Shown here: positions 34,306-43,741 of the stretch, one piece after another
Position numbering within the stretch: position 1 is the stretch's first letter
Layout of the letters: each line of letters begins with the position of its first letter
Assembly: GCA_009787385.1 (NCBI GenBank)
Contig: WRGC01000009.1
Location: 1 to 59,299, forward strand
Direction of reading: 5' to 3'
From: Bacillota bacterium
Lineage (GTDB): Bacteria > Bacillota > Clostridia > Christensenellales > Pumilibacteraceae
Length of the DNA stretch: 59,299 nucleotides
Notes under the pieces: model-generated
Database searches by the model: none
The model's input: only the letters and a program-made list of their open reading frames with translations
What the model was told of the DNA's origin: nothing
Position numbers and translations under genes: made by a program

Positions 34306-36822
34306 TTATTTGCTCCATTTGGTCTCTAGTATCTCATTAGCACGAGCAATAATTTTGTTTGGTATGCCACTCAATGCTGCAACTTGTATTCCAAAACTTT
34401 TGCTTGCACCACCCTTTGCTAGTTTGTTGTTGGATTGAATTTTGTCTTGTTTTTCTTGTACTGTCATTTGATAATTGTGGCAACCTGTCAAACTTTCTAA
34501 CTCAGTAAGCTCTAAATAATGCGTACTAAACAATGTAAATGCTTTAGTATTTTGAGTTAGATGTTCTACTACTGCCTTGGCAATGCTTATTCCGTCATAA
34601 GTAGCAGTACCTCTACCTAGTTCGTCCAAAATCACTAAACTAGTATCTGTGACATTGTTGAGTATTGTAGATAACTCTACCATCTCTACCATAAAGGTAC
34701 TTCTACCACTCAACATATCATCGCCACTACCTATCCTAGCAAAAATATCGGTAATTGGCGTAAGTTCACAACTCAACGCTGGAACAAAACTACCAATTTG
34801 TGCCATTATTGCTATCAATGCAACTTGACGCATATACACAGATTTGCCAGACATATTAGGACCTGTAATAATCATAGTTTGGTTGTCTATATCCAAACTA
34901 GTGTCATTAGGTACAAATCTATCTGTCAATCTCTCTACTATAGGGTGTCGCCCTTCTACTATATTAAGGATAGATTTTTTACTGTCTACAACTTGTGGTC
35001 TAACATAACCATATTGCAATGATATTGTAGCAAATGACAAATAACAGTCAATCTCAGCGATAGCATCAGCTGTAGTCAATATAGACTTAACAAAAGGATT
35101 GAGTTGCTCTAGCAATTTGTCATACAACTCTATCTCTATCTTCTCCATACTTTCTTGAGTAGAAAGTACTCTACTCTCTATGCGTTTCAAATCATCACTA
35201 GTATATCTCTCAATATTGGACATAGTTTGTTTTCTAGTATATCCATAAGGGACTTTTCCCGTATCAATCTTTGGAACTTCTATAAAATAACCTATAATCC
35301 TGTTGTATCCTATCTTAAGCTTTTTGATACCCGATCTATCTCTCTCAGTAGCTTCTAGCTTGGCGACTATTTTAGATGCTTCTACCTTAAAATCTCTCAA
35401 CTCGTCCAATCTCTTGTGATAGCCATCAGCGATTACATAGCCATCTTGTGGTCTCAAAGCAGGCTCTTGTAGTATTGCACTCAATATCAAGTCCTTGATA
35501 TCTTGATGACTATTGACTACATTGTTGATAAGATAGTCTAGTCTACTAGACTTGTCTTGTAGAGTTGTTATAAATTGTACAATATCTGGGAGTAATGCCA
35601 AAGATTTGGCCAACAAAATCAAATCTTGAGGACGAGCATTTTTGTGCGTAATACGCATACTCAAGCGTTCCAAATCTCGCATGTTTTTAAAAAGCTTGGT
35701 CAACTCATCAGCCACCCGAGCATCATCATATAGGGCATTTACGGCGTCTAGACGAGCATTGATTGCGTTGCAATCTACCAATGGAGCCAACAACCACCCA
35801 TTGAGTTTGCGTTTGCCCATATCAGATTTGCATGAATTGATAGCTTGTATAAGCGTCCCCTTTCTACTTCCATCACGCATATTAGCAACCAACTCCAAAG
35901 TATACTTGGTATAGTGATTGAGTGACATATATTGTTGTTTATCACAAATAGACAATTCTTTGAGATTGCTACTAGCTTTGTGTGATTGTCCAATATATTC
36001 TAGCAATGCCCCAACAGCACACATTGCCATACTATCATTTTTGACTTTGTTGTAAGTATCGCTATTCAAATATTGCTTGGCAATGTTTGTGGCTTTGTCT
36101 ATCTCAAACGCCCAATCATAATATTTAGAAAAACTAGGGCAATCACCAATTCTCACAACACCAAAGTCAAAGCTAGACAATAGAGTAGCATCATTGCAAA
36201 TTATCTCTCTAGGTCTAATAGTACTCAACAACTCTTCTAGTTTTTGCTCATTGTCACATACTTGCAAATTAAACTGCCCTGTAGATATATCTGCCCACGC
36301 AACCCCAAATGAGAGTTGTGGCTTGTTGTAATTAAATAGCGTAGTGCTTTCTATCCCGTACACACAACACAAATAATTGGATACATCTTCTCTAAGTATA
36401 CTACTTTCCAACGCCGTACCTTGAGTGACAATACGAACAATATCTCGTTGTACCAAACCCTTTTTGTCAGGCAAAGATGTCTGCTCACATATAGCCACTT
36501 TGTACCCTCTATTAACCAACTTTGCCAAATATGTTTCGTATGCTATATGTGGGACTCCACACATCTTGACTTTGTCTTCTAGTCCACCATCTCGCCCTGT
36601 CAAAATCAATTCTAACTCCTTTGACACAATCTCAGCATCTCTAAAAAACAATTCATAAAAATCACCCAATCTATAAAACAACAGACACTCAGGCTCTCTT
36701 TGCCTAATATCCAAATATTGCCTAAACATAGGAGTAAGTTTGGACAAATCTTCAAGTCCGGTATACTCATGAGCAAATTGCGTATATGTGTACTGTTGAG
36801 ATGTTTGTTTTTGTTGTCTCAT
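34306..36822 (-). CDS. mutS: DNA mismatch repair protein MutS
   Basis: The 838-residue protein recognises mismatches and starts repair. The mismatch-binding Phe-x-Glu is in FYRLGDFYELFF near residue 50; the clamp and lever regions follow; the ATPase has Walker A TGPNMSGKS, SGDDMLSGRSTFMVEM and LVILDELGRGTATYDG. The C-terminal helix-turn-helix is short. mutL was not seen. A promoter lies about 115 bases upstream. Confidence 0.97.
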   Translation of the reverse strand: MRQQKQTSQQYTYTQFAHEYTGLEDLSKLTPMFRQYLDIRQREPECLLFYRLGDFYELFFRDAEIVSKELELILTGRDGGLEDKVKMCGVPHIAYETYLAKLVNRGYKVAICEQTSLPDKKGLVQRDIVRIVTQGTALESSILREDVSNYLCCVYGIESTTLFNYNKPQLSFGVAWADISTGQFNLQVCDNEQKLEELLSTIRPREIICNDATLLSSFDFGVVRIGDCPSFSKYYDWAFEIDKATNIAKQYLNSDTYNKVKNDSMAMCAVGALLEYIGQSHKASSNLKELSICDKQQYMSLNHYTKYTLELVANMRDGSRKGTLIQAINSCKSDMGKRKLNGWLLAPLVDCNAINARLDAVNALYDDARVADELTKLFKNMRDLERLSMRITHKNARPQDLILLAKSLALLPDIVQFITTLQDKSSRLDYLINNVVNSHQDIKDLILSAILQEPALRPQDGYVIADGYHKRLDELRDFKVEASKIVAKLEATERDRSGIKKLKIGYNRIIGYFIEVPKIDTGKVPYGYTRKQTMSNIERYTSDDLKRIESRVLSTQESMEKIEIELYDKLLEQLNPFVKSILTTADAIAEIDCYLSFATISLQYGYVRPQVVDSKKSILNIVEGRHPIVERLTDRFVPNDTSLDIDNQTMIITGPNMSGKSVYMRQVALIAIMAQIGSFVPALSCELTPITDIFARIGSGDDMLSGRSTFMVEMVELSTILNNVTDTSLVILDELGRGTATYDGISIAKAVVEHLTQNTKAFTLFSTHYLELTELESLTGCHNYQMTVQEKQDKIQSNNKLAKGGASKSFGIQVAALSGIPNKIIARANEILETKWSK

Positions 36823-36934
36823 TCAAAAAATTTCTTCCTTTGTTGTTGCTTTTTAGAATGTACATAAATCATTTTTGTAAAATTCAAATACCAAATACCA
36901 AAAAATACTTAATACAATTTGATTTATTTTATCT

Positions 36935-36964
36935 AGTATAACACAATATTATATACTGTTACAA
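36935..36964 (-). promoter_or_regulatory. Likely mutS promoter
   Basis: Minus strand: TTGTAA (36959-36964), 18-base spacer, TATACT (36935-36940). It predicts a leader of about 105 bases before mutS, whose ribosome site GGAAG is some 12 bases from the ATG. Confidence 0.5.
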
Positions 36965-37056
36965 CAAATATATACTGAAATTCTCAATTAAAAACAAATA
37001 CAAAACAATATAAAAATAGATTTATTTTATAAAAATGACCTATCCAAAATTGGTTA

Positions 37057-37240
37057 GGAGTGTACAAATATAGTACATTAAGATAGAAAGAAGTAATACT
37101 TAAAAAAATCACCATTAAAGCATTTAGTGGATTCGCACCCCCCAAGTGCTTTTTTGATTCTTTGTTTTGCGTCAAAAAAGAATCATGCTACTTTTGTTGA
37201 TTGTTTGTGTATTATTAACAACTGCTTGTTCTACACTCTT
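37057..37240 (+). repeat. Dispersed intergenic element, copy 4 (forward)
   Basis: Ends GGAGTGTACAAATA and TTCTACACTC. The T/A hairpin has GATTCTTT and AAAGAATC on its outer arms, so the stem is longer than in other copies and both sides changed together. The left half of the G/C hairpin is reduced. The flanking TTA triplets could be a short target duplication. It lies between divergent genes. Confidence 0.88.
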
Positions 37241-37267
37241 AATTAGTTTTATGTAATACGCAATAAA

Positions 37268-37297
37268 TTGACTATTGTATAAAGACTGTGATATAAT
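37268..37297 (+). promoter_or_regulatory. Promoter of the Pr6Pr gene, -10 six bases from the ATG
   Basis: TTGACT (37268-37273), 18-base spacer, TATAAT (37292-37297), then CCCTAT and the ATG at 37304. No ribosome site is present; a leaderless mRNA is predicted. Confidence 0.78.
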
Positions 37298-37303
37298 CCC
37301 TAT

Positions 37304-37930
37304 ATGACAAATAACAAGCAATTGATACATCGCATATATCTTTGCATTGGTGCTATCCTAATACTCATAGCTGTCACCTTAGGCATGTACAGAGATGGTG
37401 CATTTGAATGGGGTACATTGAGATACTTCACATACTTGAGCAATATTTTGCTTGCAATTGCATTCGTTGTACTTGCAGTAGTCTACAACTTTAAGTATAG
37501 ACACTATTTGATGTTTGCTGTGACTTTGGCAATAGTTGTAACTGGGTTGGTATACAACTTGTTGTTGGTAACTATCAATGGAGACAAACCTATAACTAGT
37601 GACTTTACCAACTTTATTATACACTTTGTAGCTATGATTTGGGCGGTAGTCAACTACTTAGTATTTGAAACAAAAGGTAAGCTCACAATACGACATATGA
37701 TTGTTGCCACAATTTTTCCGTTTTGTTATTGGATTGTATTTATTGTAGCAGGATATTTGGTAGCAGATAGGTGGTATCCGTACTTTTTTATGGACACCGT
37801 CAAAAACAACTTCGGTGTACTGTTGATGTGGTTGCTAGCTCTTTTGGTTGCCTTTATTGCTTTAGGAAGTCTAATAATTTGGTTTGATAAAAGCAAAAAT
37901 AAGGAAGAGTGTAAAAATAGAGTAGATTAA
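37304..37930 (+). CDS. Pr6Pr family six-helix membrane protein
   Basis: A 208-residue protein with six membrane segments and the family-like FTYLSN motif near residue 45. Pr6Pr proteins are predicted membrane proteins of unknown role. The last seven codons (ECKNRVD) and the stop lie inside repeat copy 5, so insertion of the element seems to have replaced the original end. The promoter is leaderless in type. Confidence 0.75.
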   Translation: MTNNKQLIHRIYLCIGAILILIAVTLGMYRDGAFEWGTLRYFTYLSNILLAIAFVVLAVVYNFKYRHYLMFAVTLAIVVTGLVYNLLLVTINGDKPITSDFTNFIIHFVAMIWAVVNYLVFETKGKLTIRHMIVATIFPFCYWIVFIVAGYLVADRWYPYFFMDTVKNNFGVLLMWLLALLVAFIALGSLIIWFDKSKNKEECKNRVD

Positions 37931-38099
37931 TATTGAAAAATAACATCAAATAAAAACAACAATAAAGCGTTCGGGGGTTTGGGGGAATTCGCAATCCCCC
38001 AAGAGCTTTTTTGGTTCTTTTTTGGCGTCAAAAAAGAATAACACTGTTTTTGTTGGTAGTTTGTACCTTATTGTTAATGACCACTTGTTGTACACTCTC
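37906..38099 (+). repeat. Dispersed intergenic element, copy 5 (forward)
   Basis: Near-complete. G/C hairpin GGGGGA, loop ATTCGCAA, TCCCCC: compared with copy 3 the sixth pair is A-T in place of G-C, a compensatory change. T/A hairpin is canonical. Ends AGAGTGTAAAAATAG and TTGTACACTC. It lies between convergent genes and supplies the last codons of the Pr6Pr gene. Confidence 0.92.
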
Positions 38100-38236
38100 A
38101 AATAATAAGGTTCAATAATTTGGTTCAACAATGTCTTTTCTATTATGTTTAGTAAACAAAACACACGATAAAATCTCGTGTGTTTTGTTTTATCAAAATA
38201 TAGCACCTACAAACAAACTAAATATTGCTATTTATA
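37931..38236. other. Convergent intergenic region, 306 bp
   Basis: Mostly repeat copy 5. A further inverted repeat, ACACACGA and TCGTGTGT around 38160-38185, lies between the repeat and the end of the surface-protein gene and could end its transcript. Confidence 0.6.
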
Positions 38237-40555
38237 TTATCTTCTTCTATAATAACTACTTCCATTGTTATTGCCATTCCTATTGCTATTGTTGCCAACT
38301 TGCACATCATCAATTTTCTTTGCTACAACTCTTTTATATTTGTGCTTAGTATGTTTGGATCTCAACAATGTTGCTATTATTACTACTATCAACAGCAACT
38401 CCAAAAATCCTCCACCGTACATCATCAACATATCTGTAGTACCCCAAGAATCTACAACAGCGGCTTTATCCCAAGAAGCATACAGTATTACTTCTTCGTC
38501 TACCCTATCCCATACATTGCTTCTAAAATATTTATCAATATACTGTACACCGTTTTCATCAAAAAAACCTAAAAATACATATCCATCTCGTTGTATTTGC
38601 TTGATTGTACTAAATAATTCTCCAAAATTTATTATTTGATTTTCAATGACACCAGAACCTGCATAATTTAATTTAAAAATAACTTGAGTTTTGAGTGGAA
38701 TCCATTTGGCATACAATACAGTATATTTGTTATCAAATAATACCAGTCCATCACCAGTATTACTATAATACTGAGTGCCATTATTTTTGCTATCAAAAAA
38801 ACCATCAAAACTATATCCAAATTTGGTAGGAATATTATTAGCAATATTAGGAAGTTGTTCCGTTTTCACTTCCATAATAATATTGTCAACCAATTCTCCA
38901 ATAGCACCTCCATCAAAGTCTAATTCTATTATATTATTTGATTTTTCCCATCTTGCATACAATACTACATTATCTTCATCTTTATCCCAAACACTTGTAG
39001 ATACCATATTTTGGTCATAATATTGCTTTGCATAATCAAATTCTGTATTGTCATAAAAACCACAAAATGACATCAAAGCAATTGTTGGGGCATTTATATC
39101 ACTTGGCATAGGTTGATTGACCACCACATCAATATTATTTTTTCCACCAAAACCATCATTGAAGTCAAGTACTACTTTTTTGTATTGAGCATATGAAGCA
39201 TACATTGTAATACCTTCTTCTTTATCATATGCAACTAAAGGATTCATATCTTTGTCAAAATATTTTGTACCTGTGCCATCACTATTGCTATAATATCCAA
39301 CAAAAGCATTGCCAGACAGTTGTGGTGCTTTTAAGTCACTAGGCAAAATTTGTCCTGTCATAATTGAAAAGCTTTTATCTCCACCTTCACCACCATTGCT
39401 ATCCAAACTTACTTCATAAATTTTTTGTTCCCATCTTGCATATAATTTGAAAAATAAATCGGTATTCTTCCACACTTTTGCACTTTTCATTTGACTATCA
39501 TAATATTGAGTAGTACCCAACAAATCAAACATACCAACAAAATAATAATTGACTCTAGTAGGTATTACCAACTTTTGCCCACTCAAATCTGTAGTAGGCA
39601 TATCAAAATCATATGTTGCAACAACATTTATAATATTGTTGCCGCTACCAAATTCACCCTCATTTGCATCCAAAAAAATCTCACTAGTGTAGTTGCTCCA
39701 TCTTGCATAAATTATCCCTCCATATTGATATTCCCATTTTGCAACTGGAATCATATCTTTACTATAATATTGCAAAGCCGTTGAGCTAGTCCCTGCATAG
39801 TATCCATCAAAATAATAACCTGTTTTCACGGGTTTGGACACCCCTGTTGGAAGAGTTGCACCATATGCAACTGATACAGAGTCACTCCCACCATATCCAC
39901 CTTGTTTGTCAAATTCAATTCTGTATTCTTTTTTGCTCCAACATGCATATCCTGCAAATTCATTATAGTAATTTGCAACAGGATTCATATTGCTATCATA
40001 AAACTTAGTACTGCGTGTATTGTTTTCTTCGGCATAAATACCTTCAAATGTATACCCATCTCTTGTAGGTGCATATCCTACTACATCTACATCACAAGTA
40101 TTGAAAGGTGGCGGAACAAAAGATACATCAACCCAAAATCTTGTTGGAAAAGGATACATCATATATGCATAGTCCGAAGCAATATTATCATAAGATTGAC
40201 TATATTGACTACCATTGAAAATAAACCTAAAAGTAAATTTGCCACCAGAGGCTACCAAATAAAATTGTAAAGCTCTAGAATTGATATCATTGCTATTTGT
40301 GTCAATATTGTTTTCCAAACTGACAGCACCACTTTCTTGTTGAGATGATAAGCTATCATAACCAACTTGATGAACTTTGTTGTCTAAATTTATAGCACTA
40401 TCTTGTTGTTGGTCGTAAGAACTATCATAACTATCAACTTGACTAACATTTTGACTAACATTGTTAAATTTCAAAAAAACAGCAAACAGGCATTGCAACA
40501 ACAACATCGCTATCACAAAAAACATCACAACATTGTGCTTATAATATTGTTTCAT
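38237..40555 (-). CDS. Large surface protein with InlB-type (Listeria-Bacteroides) repeats
   Basis: A 772-residue exported protein: a basic N-terminus and hydrophobic segment (signal or anchor), a Gln/Ser/Asn-rich stretch, then about seven repeats of 75-85 residues, each with a glycine-rich FDxxGG-like start, a GYxFxGYY-like middle and an LYARW-like end (for example GYYFDGYYAG and VLYARWEK). A membrane helix near the C-terminus (LELLLIVVIIATLL) is followed by a basic and Asn-rich tail. No LPxTG sortase motif is present. The ATG at 40555 has a strong ribosome site (AAGGAG). Adhesion or cell-surface binding is likely for such repeats. Confidence 0.82.
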   Translation of the reverse strand: MKQYYKHNVVMFFVIAMLLLQCLFAVFLKFNNVSQNVSQVDSYDSSYDQQQDSAINLDNKVHQVGYDSLSSQQESGAVSLENNIDTNSNDINSRALQFYLVASGGKFTFRFIFNGSQYSQSYDNIASDYAYMMYPFPTRFWVDVSFVPPPFNTCDVDVVGYAPTRDGYTFEGIYAEENNTRSTKFYDSNMNPVANYYNEFAGYACWSKKEYRIEFDKQGGYGGSDSVSVAYGATLPTGVSKPVKTGYYFDGYYAGTSSTALQYYSKDMIPVAKWEYQYGGIIYARWSNYTSEIFLDANEGEFGSGNNIINVVATYDFDMPTTDLSGQKLVIPTRVNYYFVGMFDLLGTTQYYDSQMKSAKVWKNTDLFFKLYARWEQKIYEVSLDSNGGEGGDKSFSIMTGQILPSDLKAPQLSGNAFVGYYSNSDGTGTKYFDKDMNPLVAYDKEEGITMYASYAQYKKVVLDFNDGFGGKNNIDVVVNQPMPSDINAPTIALMSFCGFYDNTEFDYAKQYYDQNMVSTSVWDKDEDNVVLYARWEKSNNIIELDFDGGAIGELVDNIIMEVKTEQLPNIANNIPTKFGYSFDGFFDSKNNGTQYYSNTGDGLVLFDNKYTVLYAKWIPLKTQVIFKLNYAGSGVIENQIINFGELFSTIKQIQRDGYVFLGFFDENGVQYIDKYFRSNVWDRVDEEVILYASWDKAAVVDSWGTTDMLMMYGGGFLELLLIVVIIATLLRSKHTKHKYKRVVAKKIDDVQVGNNSNRNGNNNGSSYYRRR

Positions 40556-40606
40556 TACAATTCTCCTTTTGAGAAACAAACATTTCCCAATATTTTTACT
40601 TAATAT

Positions 40607-40635
40607 ATTATACACAAATAGTCTATATTTGTAAA
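40607..40635 (-). promoter_or_regulatory. Promoter of the surface-protein gene
   Basis: Minus strand: TTTACA (40630-40635), 17-base spacer, TATAAT (40607-40612), giving a leader of about 45 bases with a clear ribosome site. Confidence 0.65.
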
Positions 40636-40750
40636 CTAATACTCACAGTAGAGCATTTTACAATATTTTTTATCTAATATTTTTTGTTTACAATTTAGAT
40701 GTTTTTAGGTAAAATATTTACACTTGCAATTGATAGTCAACAATATTAGA

Positions 40751-40933
40751 AATGTACAAATAGAGTACTTAAGATGGAAATTATAGTAACACCAAATTAA
40801 AATCGCTTGAATCATTTGGGGATTTAGGGGGATTCCCCAAATGCTTTTTTGGTTCTTTTTTGGCGTCAAAAAAGAATAATGTCTGTTTTGTTGATTGTTT
40901 GTATATTGTTAATATCCGCCCATGTACTCTCTC
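40751..40933 (+). repeat. Dispersed intergenic element, copy 6 (forward)
   Basis: Ends ATGTACAAATAG and CATGTACTCTC. The G/C hairpin has four or five pairs (GGGGG, CCCC) with flanking ATTT and AAAT that can also pair. T/A hairpin is canonical. Lies between divergent genes. Confidence 0.88.
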
Positions 40934-40955
40934 TATTTTTCATATACAATACTTA

Positions 40956-40984
40956 TTGCCAAAATATGTAATTAATGATACAAT
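40956..40984 (+). promoter_or_regulatory. Promoter of the WYL regulator
   Basis: TTGCCA (40956-40961), 17-base spacer, TACAAT (40979-40984). The predicted transcript starts about at the GGGAGGT ribosome site (40991), so its leader is only about 12 bases. Confidence 0.6.
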
Positions 40985-41002
40985 ATATTTGGGAGGTATC
41001 TT

Positions 41003-41929
41003 GTGCAACATACTGTAATATTTGGAATATTGGTCACTATACTCAACAACAAAAAAGTAACTAGAGAATATTTGAGTCAAAAATTTGAAATATCTATGCG
41101 TACAGTTGCACGCTATCTCAATGTATTGCTAGATGTAGGTATACCAATAGAGAGTATCATAGGTAGAAATGGTGGTATCTCCCTTAGAGATGACTATGCC
41201 CTTGCAAAAGGATTTTTGACGACGCAAGAGCGAGAAAGATTGATAGCATGTGTCAAAGCAACCGCACCTACATTTGATGACAATTTAAATTATCTAATAA
41301 TCCAAAAACTAGAAGAGGCTCAAAAACGCACAAAACAAAACAAGAGTTTGGCAACACACCAAACTCTTTATATAGATGCAACAGGCACATACAATGACAA
41401 GTTCTATAAAGACAAAATATCTATTATCAATAGAGCAATACAAGATTGTACAATATTACAAATTGCACACTTAGAAAAATACGGCAATACTATTACGGAT
41501 AAATTTGCACCATATTGCTTAGTGCTGACAGGTGGAAGTTGGTACTTGTATAGTATAAACCACAAAATTCAGGACTTTGTACTATTGAGATTGTCAAAAA
41601 TACTCAATATTGTCAATACTCATGAGATATTTGAAAGACAAACAGTAAGCATAGATCAACACATGCTAGCTAGATTTGAAGAACCTACTATCAATCTTTG
41701 CATAGAATTTAGCAATCTAAGACTACAAGACATAACAGAGTGGATAGGGCAAGAAAATATCTCAACAGACCAACTATCGTATACCGCTCATGCCAAAGTA
41801 CAAGGAGGCTCAACACTAATATCCAAGTTGCTATCGTTTGGAAGTGATATAAAAGTAATCTCGCCAACATGGCTAAGAGATGAAATGATGAGTGAGTGTA
41901 GAAGAATGATGGATTATTATAGTTTATAA
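41003..41929 (+). CDS. WYL-domain transcriptional regulator
   Basis: A 308-residue regulator: an N-terminal winged helix (REYLSQKFEISMRTVARYL near residues 24-42), a middle helical region, and a WYL-type domain with GGSWYLYSI and the C-terminal WCX-like part. Such proteins bind nucleotide-like or other ligands through the WYL domain. It starts with GTG at 41003, six bases from GGGAGGT. It is divergent from the surface-protein gene and could control it, which is inference from position only. Confidence 0.82.
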   Translation: MQHTVIFGILVTILNNKKVTREYLSQKFEISMRTVARYLNVLLDVGIPIESIIGRNGGISLRDDYALAKGFLTTQERERLIACVKATAPTFDDNLNYLIIQKLEEAQKRTKQNKSLATHQTLYIDATGTYNDKFYKDKISIINRAIQDCTILQIAHLEKYGNTITDKFAPYCLVLTGGSWYLYSINHKIQDFVLLRLSKILNIVNTHEIFERQTVSIDQHMLARFEEPTINLCIEFSNLRLQDITEWIGQENISTDQLSYTAHAKVQGGSTLISKLLSFGSDIKVISPTWLRDEMMSECRRMMDYYSL

Positions 41930-41935
41930 AAATTG

Positions 41936-42129
41936 AGAAGCGTACAAATAGAGTACATTAAGATGTAAATTAAGTAACAACTATAATTAAAATCAACCTT
42001 AAAGAGTTATGGGGTTTGGGAAAATTCCCCGATAGCTTTTTTGATTCTTTTTTGTGTCAAAAAAGAATAATGCCTGTTTTGTTGATAATTTATATTACAT
42101 TGTTAATAATATCTCATTGTACACTTTCA
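41936..42129 (+). repeat. Dispersed intergenic element, copy 7 (forward)
   Basis: Ends AGCGTACAAATAG and TTGTACACTTTC. The G/C hairpin has become GGGAAAATTCCC. The T/A hairpin is GATTCTTTTTTG, loop TGT, CAAAAAAGAAT. It starts seven bases after the stop of the WYL gene and lies between convergent genes. Confidence 0.88.
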
Positions 42130-42175
42130 AAAATTGTTAGAAATCAAAAATCTCAAAAAATGATATTGATTGTTG

Positions 42176-43426
42176 TCACTCACTCCTAATCACATTCAAT
42201 CCCAATTTTTTCAAATCATTTTCAATCCCAAAATATCCCCTATCTATAAAATGAACATTGTCAACTGTAGATAAACCATCTACCGCTAAGCCTGCAACAA
42301 CCATTGCAGCACCACATCTCAAATCTGTAGCTTGAAGTTGTTGTGGAGCTAGTTTGCCAACGCCATTTATTATCAAAGAATTGTCTTTTATAGTTATGTC
42401 CGCCCCCATCTTGTTGAGTTGTGACACATGCCCAAATCTATTTTCAAACATATTTTCGTATACTATACTTTTGCCTTTAGCTAGGCTCAATACTACCACC
42501 AATTGAGCTTGCATGTCTGTAGCCAATCCGGGGAATGGGCGTGTCTTGATATGCCCTATACCCTGCAATCTACCATCACTTTGTACTCGCACCCAATCTT
42601 TGCCTACACCAATTTTGCAACCCATATCTTGAAGTATTTTGAGTGTAGCTTGACAATACATAGGATTGACTCCAACAGTAGTCACATCACCACCCAATCC
42701 CAAAGCACTAGTAAGTAGATAAGTACCTGCCACAATACGGTCACCAATAGGTGTGTATTGCCCACCATGTAGTTGTACTCCACCATCAATCACAATATTA
42801 GGCGTACCTGCCCCTGTTATATTACCTCCCATCAAATTGATAAAATCTGCAAGGTCTTGCACTTCGGGTTCGCAAGCGGCATTGAGTATAGTGGTTGTAC
42901 CTTTTATACCACATGCTGCCATCATTAGATTTTGTGTTGCCCCAACACTAGGCATTGACAATTTTATAGTATTTGACTTTGGGGATTTAGGAATACATAC
43001 TAGATTTTCTCCTTGCTCTACATCAAAACCCAATTTTTGCATTCCTGCTATATGTATATCTACTGGTCTTGCTCCAATATTGCATCCCCCCGGCAAAGCG
43101 ATTTCTATAGTCTCACCATAAGTAGACAAAGGTCCTAGCAAGCATATACTAGCTCTAATACGATTGGCATAACTAGCATTGACTACCCACTTGTTGATAC
43201 CGCTACAGTCAATAGTAGCAATACCGTTATCCCACTCTGCCTTAGCCCCCAAATCCTTTAGCAAAGATAACATGTTGAGTATATCCCCAAACGGGGCAAT
43301 GTTATGTAGCACTACTGTACCCTTGCACATAGTACAACACGCAAGTATAGGTAGTACAGAATTCTTAGCTGCACTAATATCAATACTACCTCGTGGCGAA
43401 ATCCCGCCATTTATCAAAAGTTGCAT
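42176..43426 (-). CDS. murA: UDP-N-acetylglucosamine 1-carboxyvinyltransferase MurA
   Basis: MurA makes the first committed step of peptidoglycan synthesis, transferring enolpyruvate to UDP-GlcNAc. The 416-residue protein has the catalytic Lys-Asn in SAAKNSVLP (21-22) and the PEP-binding Cys 115 in GGCNIGARPVD, which is also the fosfomycin target. It stands alone; whether another MurA exists in the genome is not visible. Confidence 0.95.
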   Translation of the reverse strand: MQLLINGGISPRGSIDISAAKNSVLPILACCTMCKGTVVLHNIAPFGDILNMLSLLKDLGAKAEWDNGIATIDCSGINKWVVNASYANRIRASICLLGPLSTYGETIEIALPGGCNIGARPVDIHIAGMQKLGFDVEQGENLVCIPKSPKSNTIKLSMPSVGATQNLMMAACGIKGTTTILNAACEPEVQDLADFINLMGGNITGAGTPNIVIDGGVQLHGGQYTPIGDRIVAGTYLLTSALGLGGDVTTVGVNPMYCQATLKILQDMGCKIGVGKDWVRVQSDGRLQGIGHIKTRPFPGLATDMQAQLVVVLSLAKGKSIVYENMFENRFGHVSQLNKMGADITIKDNSLIINGVGKLAPQQLQATDLRCGAAMVVAGLAVDGLSTVDNVHFIDRGYFGIENDLKKLGLNVIRSE

Positions 43427-43741
43427 ACTCCATTGTATGGAATTGATTGCAAAGTGTTACTTCTATATTTTAGGTGTTTGTATATAAACAAAATAGAGTG
43501 TACCACTAGGCAATTATTCACAATAAACAACAAACTTTCAACAAAACAGGCGTTATTCTTTTTTAACGCCAAAAAAGAACCCAGAAATCATTTAAGGAGA
43601 TTCTCAACTCCACAAATTATTTAAGACTGTTTTTATTTGAGTGTTACTTTTTTCATACTAATGCACTCTATTTATATACTCCTAAACAAAAACTCAAAAT
43701 TCGTTGAAAAACAAAATTTGTATTTTCTTTTACAAATAAAT
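43427..43741. other. Intergenic region, 315 bp
   Basis: Between the HAD gene and murA. Repeat copy 8 fills 43495-43683. The other parts hold no clear promoter or gene. Confidence 0.7.
43495..43683 (-). repeat. Dispersed intergenic element, copy 8 (reverse)
   Basis: Diverged copy. The G/C stem is reduced to GGAG and CTCC, with an A-T pair replacing a G-C pair on both sides. The T/A hairpin is TTCTTTTTT, loop AACGCC, AAAAAAGAA. Ends AGAGTGTACC and TATATACTCCT. Confidence 0.82.

Larger units (their letters stand above)
36823..37303. other. Divergent intergenic region, 481 bp
   Basis: Between the divergent mutS and Pr6Pr genes. It holds the mutS promoter (36935-36964), repeat copy 4 (37057-37240) and the Pr6Pr promoter (37268-37297). 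The rest is AT-rich and empty as far as I can see. Confidence 0.75.
40556..41002. other. Divergent intergenic region, 447 bp
   Basis: Holds the promoter of the surface protein (40607-40635), repeat copy 6 (40751-40933) and the promoter of the WYL regulator (40956-40984). Nothing else is apparent. Confidence 0.75.
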
